Positions 13,695-13,719 of a stretch of DNA of 13,719 bases are shown one piece after another (the first letter of the stretch is position 1; each line of letters opens with the position of its first letter). The stretch is from positions 1-13,719 of the forward strand of contig JAEWZA010000066.1 in the NCBI GenBank assembly GCA_023395575.1, in the 5' to 3' direction. The notes under the pieces are model-generated. The model searched no databases. It was not told the DNA's origin and saw nothing but the letters and a program-made list of their open reading frames with translations. The DNA comes from Bacillota bacterium (GTDB lineage Bacteria; Bacillota; Clostridia; Acetivibrionales; DSM-1351). The position numbers and the translations under genes are program-made.

Positions 13695-13719
13695 ATGAGA
13701 ATTTTAAAAAATAAAAAGC
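13695..13719 (+). CDS. Start of a further operon gene (3' partial, cut by the window end)
   Basis: ATG at 13695 lies one base after the TGA of the preceding gene and opens a frame reading MRILKNKK to the end of the window. The beginning resembles the basic N-terminus of the upstream protein (MKILNKK), so it may be another exported protein, possibly a paralogue. No strong RBS is visible; translation may be coupled to the gene before. Only eight codons are available. Confidence 0.4.

Noticed and set aside
1..13719. CRISPR array or transposase
   Set aside because: No regularly spaced repeats and no transposase or recombinase motifs were found on either strand.

Overview
The window looks like chromosome from a low-GC, spore-forming, cellulosome-producing member of the Clostridia, most likely the mesophilic Ruminiclostridium group (Clostridium cellulolyticum/papyrosolvens type). 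Three things point there. The first gene encodes a family 27 glycoside hydrolase ending in a type I dockerin whose recognition pairs are Ala-Ile and Ala-Leu, as in C. cellulolyticum-type dockerins. A spoVB-type sporulation gene is present. The small heat shock gene has Gram-positive CtsR operators. The assignment is inference from gene content; no search was possible.

Layout. 1-1191: 3' part of the dockerin-bearing GH27 enzyme, probably the end of a cellulosomal gene cluster. 1192-1879: no protein gene; it holds copy 1 of a diverged non-coding repeat, a strong hairpin and a good promoter. 1880-1988: tRNA-Arg(CCG) and its terminator. 2326-3597: a lone PIN-like nuclease-family protein with its own promoter. 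3736-4650: an AraC-type regulator fused to a GyrI-like effector-binding domain, followed by a terminator. 4939-5733: a tandem carboxymuconolactone decarboxylase (CMD)-like protein. 5844-6815: a tRNA-dihydrouridine synthase whose 3' end overlaps the convergent cell-wall amidase gene (6772-7506, minus). 7746-8606 (minus): a secreted NlpC/P60 peptidase with its own terminator and a palindrome in its promoter region. 8664-9035: an intergenic stretch packed with inverted repeats, leading into spoVB (9036-10607). 10783-11220: an Hsp18-type chaperone under two CtsR boxes. 11221-12400: 1.18 kb without a supportable gene, holding repeat copy 2, hairpins and four Shine-Dalgarno-like sequences with no gene behind them. 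12401-13719: an apparent operon of a small secreted matrixin-like metallopeptidase, a membrane-anchored exported protein and the first codons of a third gene.

How it fits together. Most genes are single housekeeping or accessory units with their own signals: plant polysaccharide degradation, tRNA and tRNA modification, envelope and spore peptidoglycan, stress. The parts least explained by known families are non-coding: the two rearranged copies of one repeat lying about 10 kb apart, each downstream of a plus-strand gene and each carrying a conserved terminator-like hairpin; the hairpin-dense spoVB leader; and the apparently decayed stretch before the metallopeptidase operon. No CRISPR array, insertion sequence with transposase, or complete defence system is visible.
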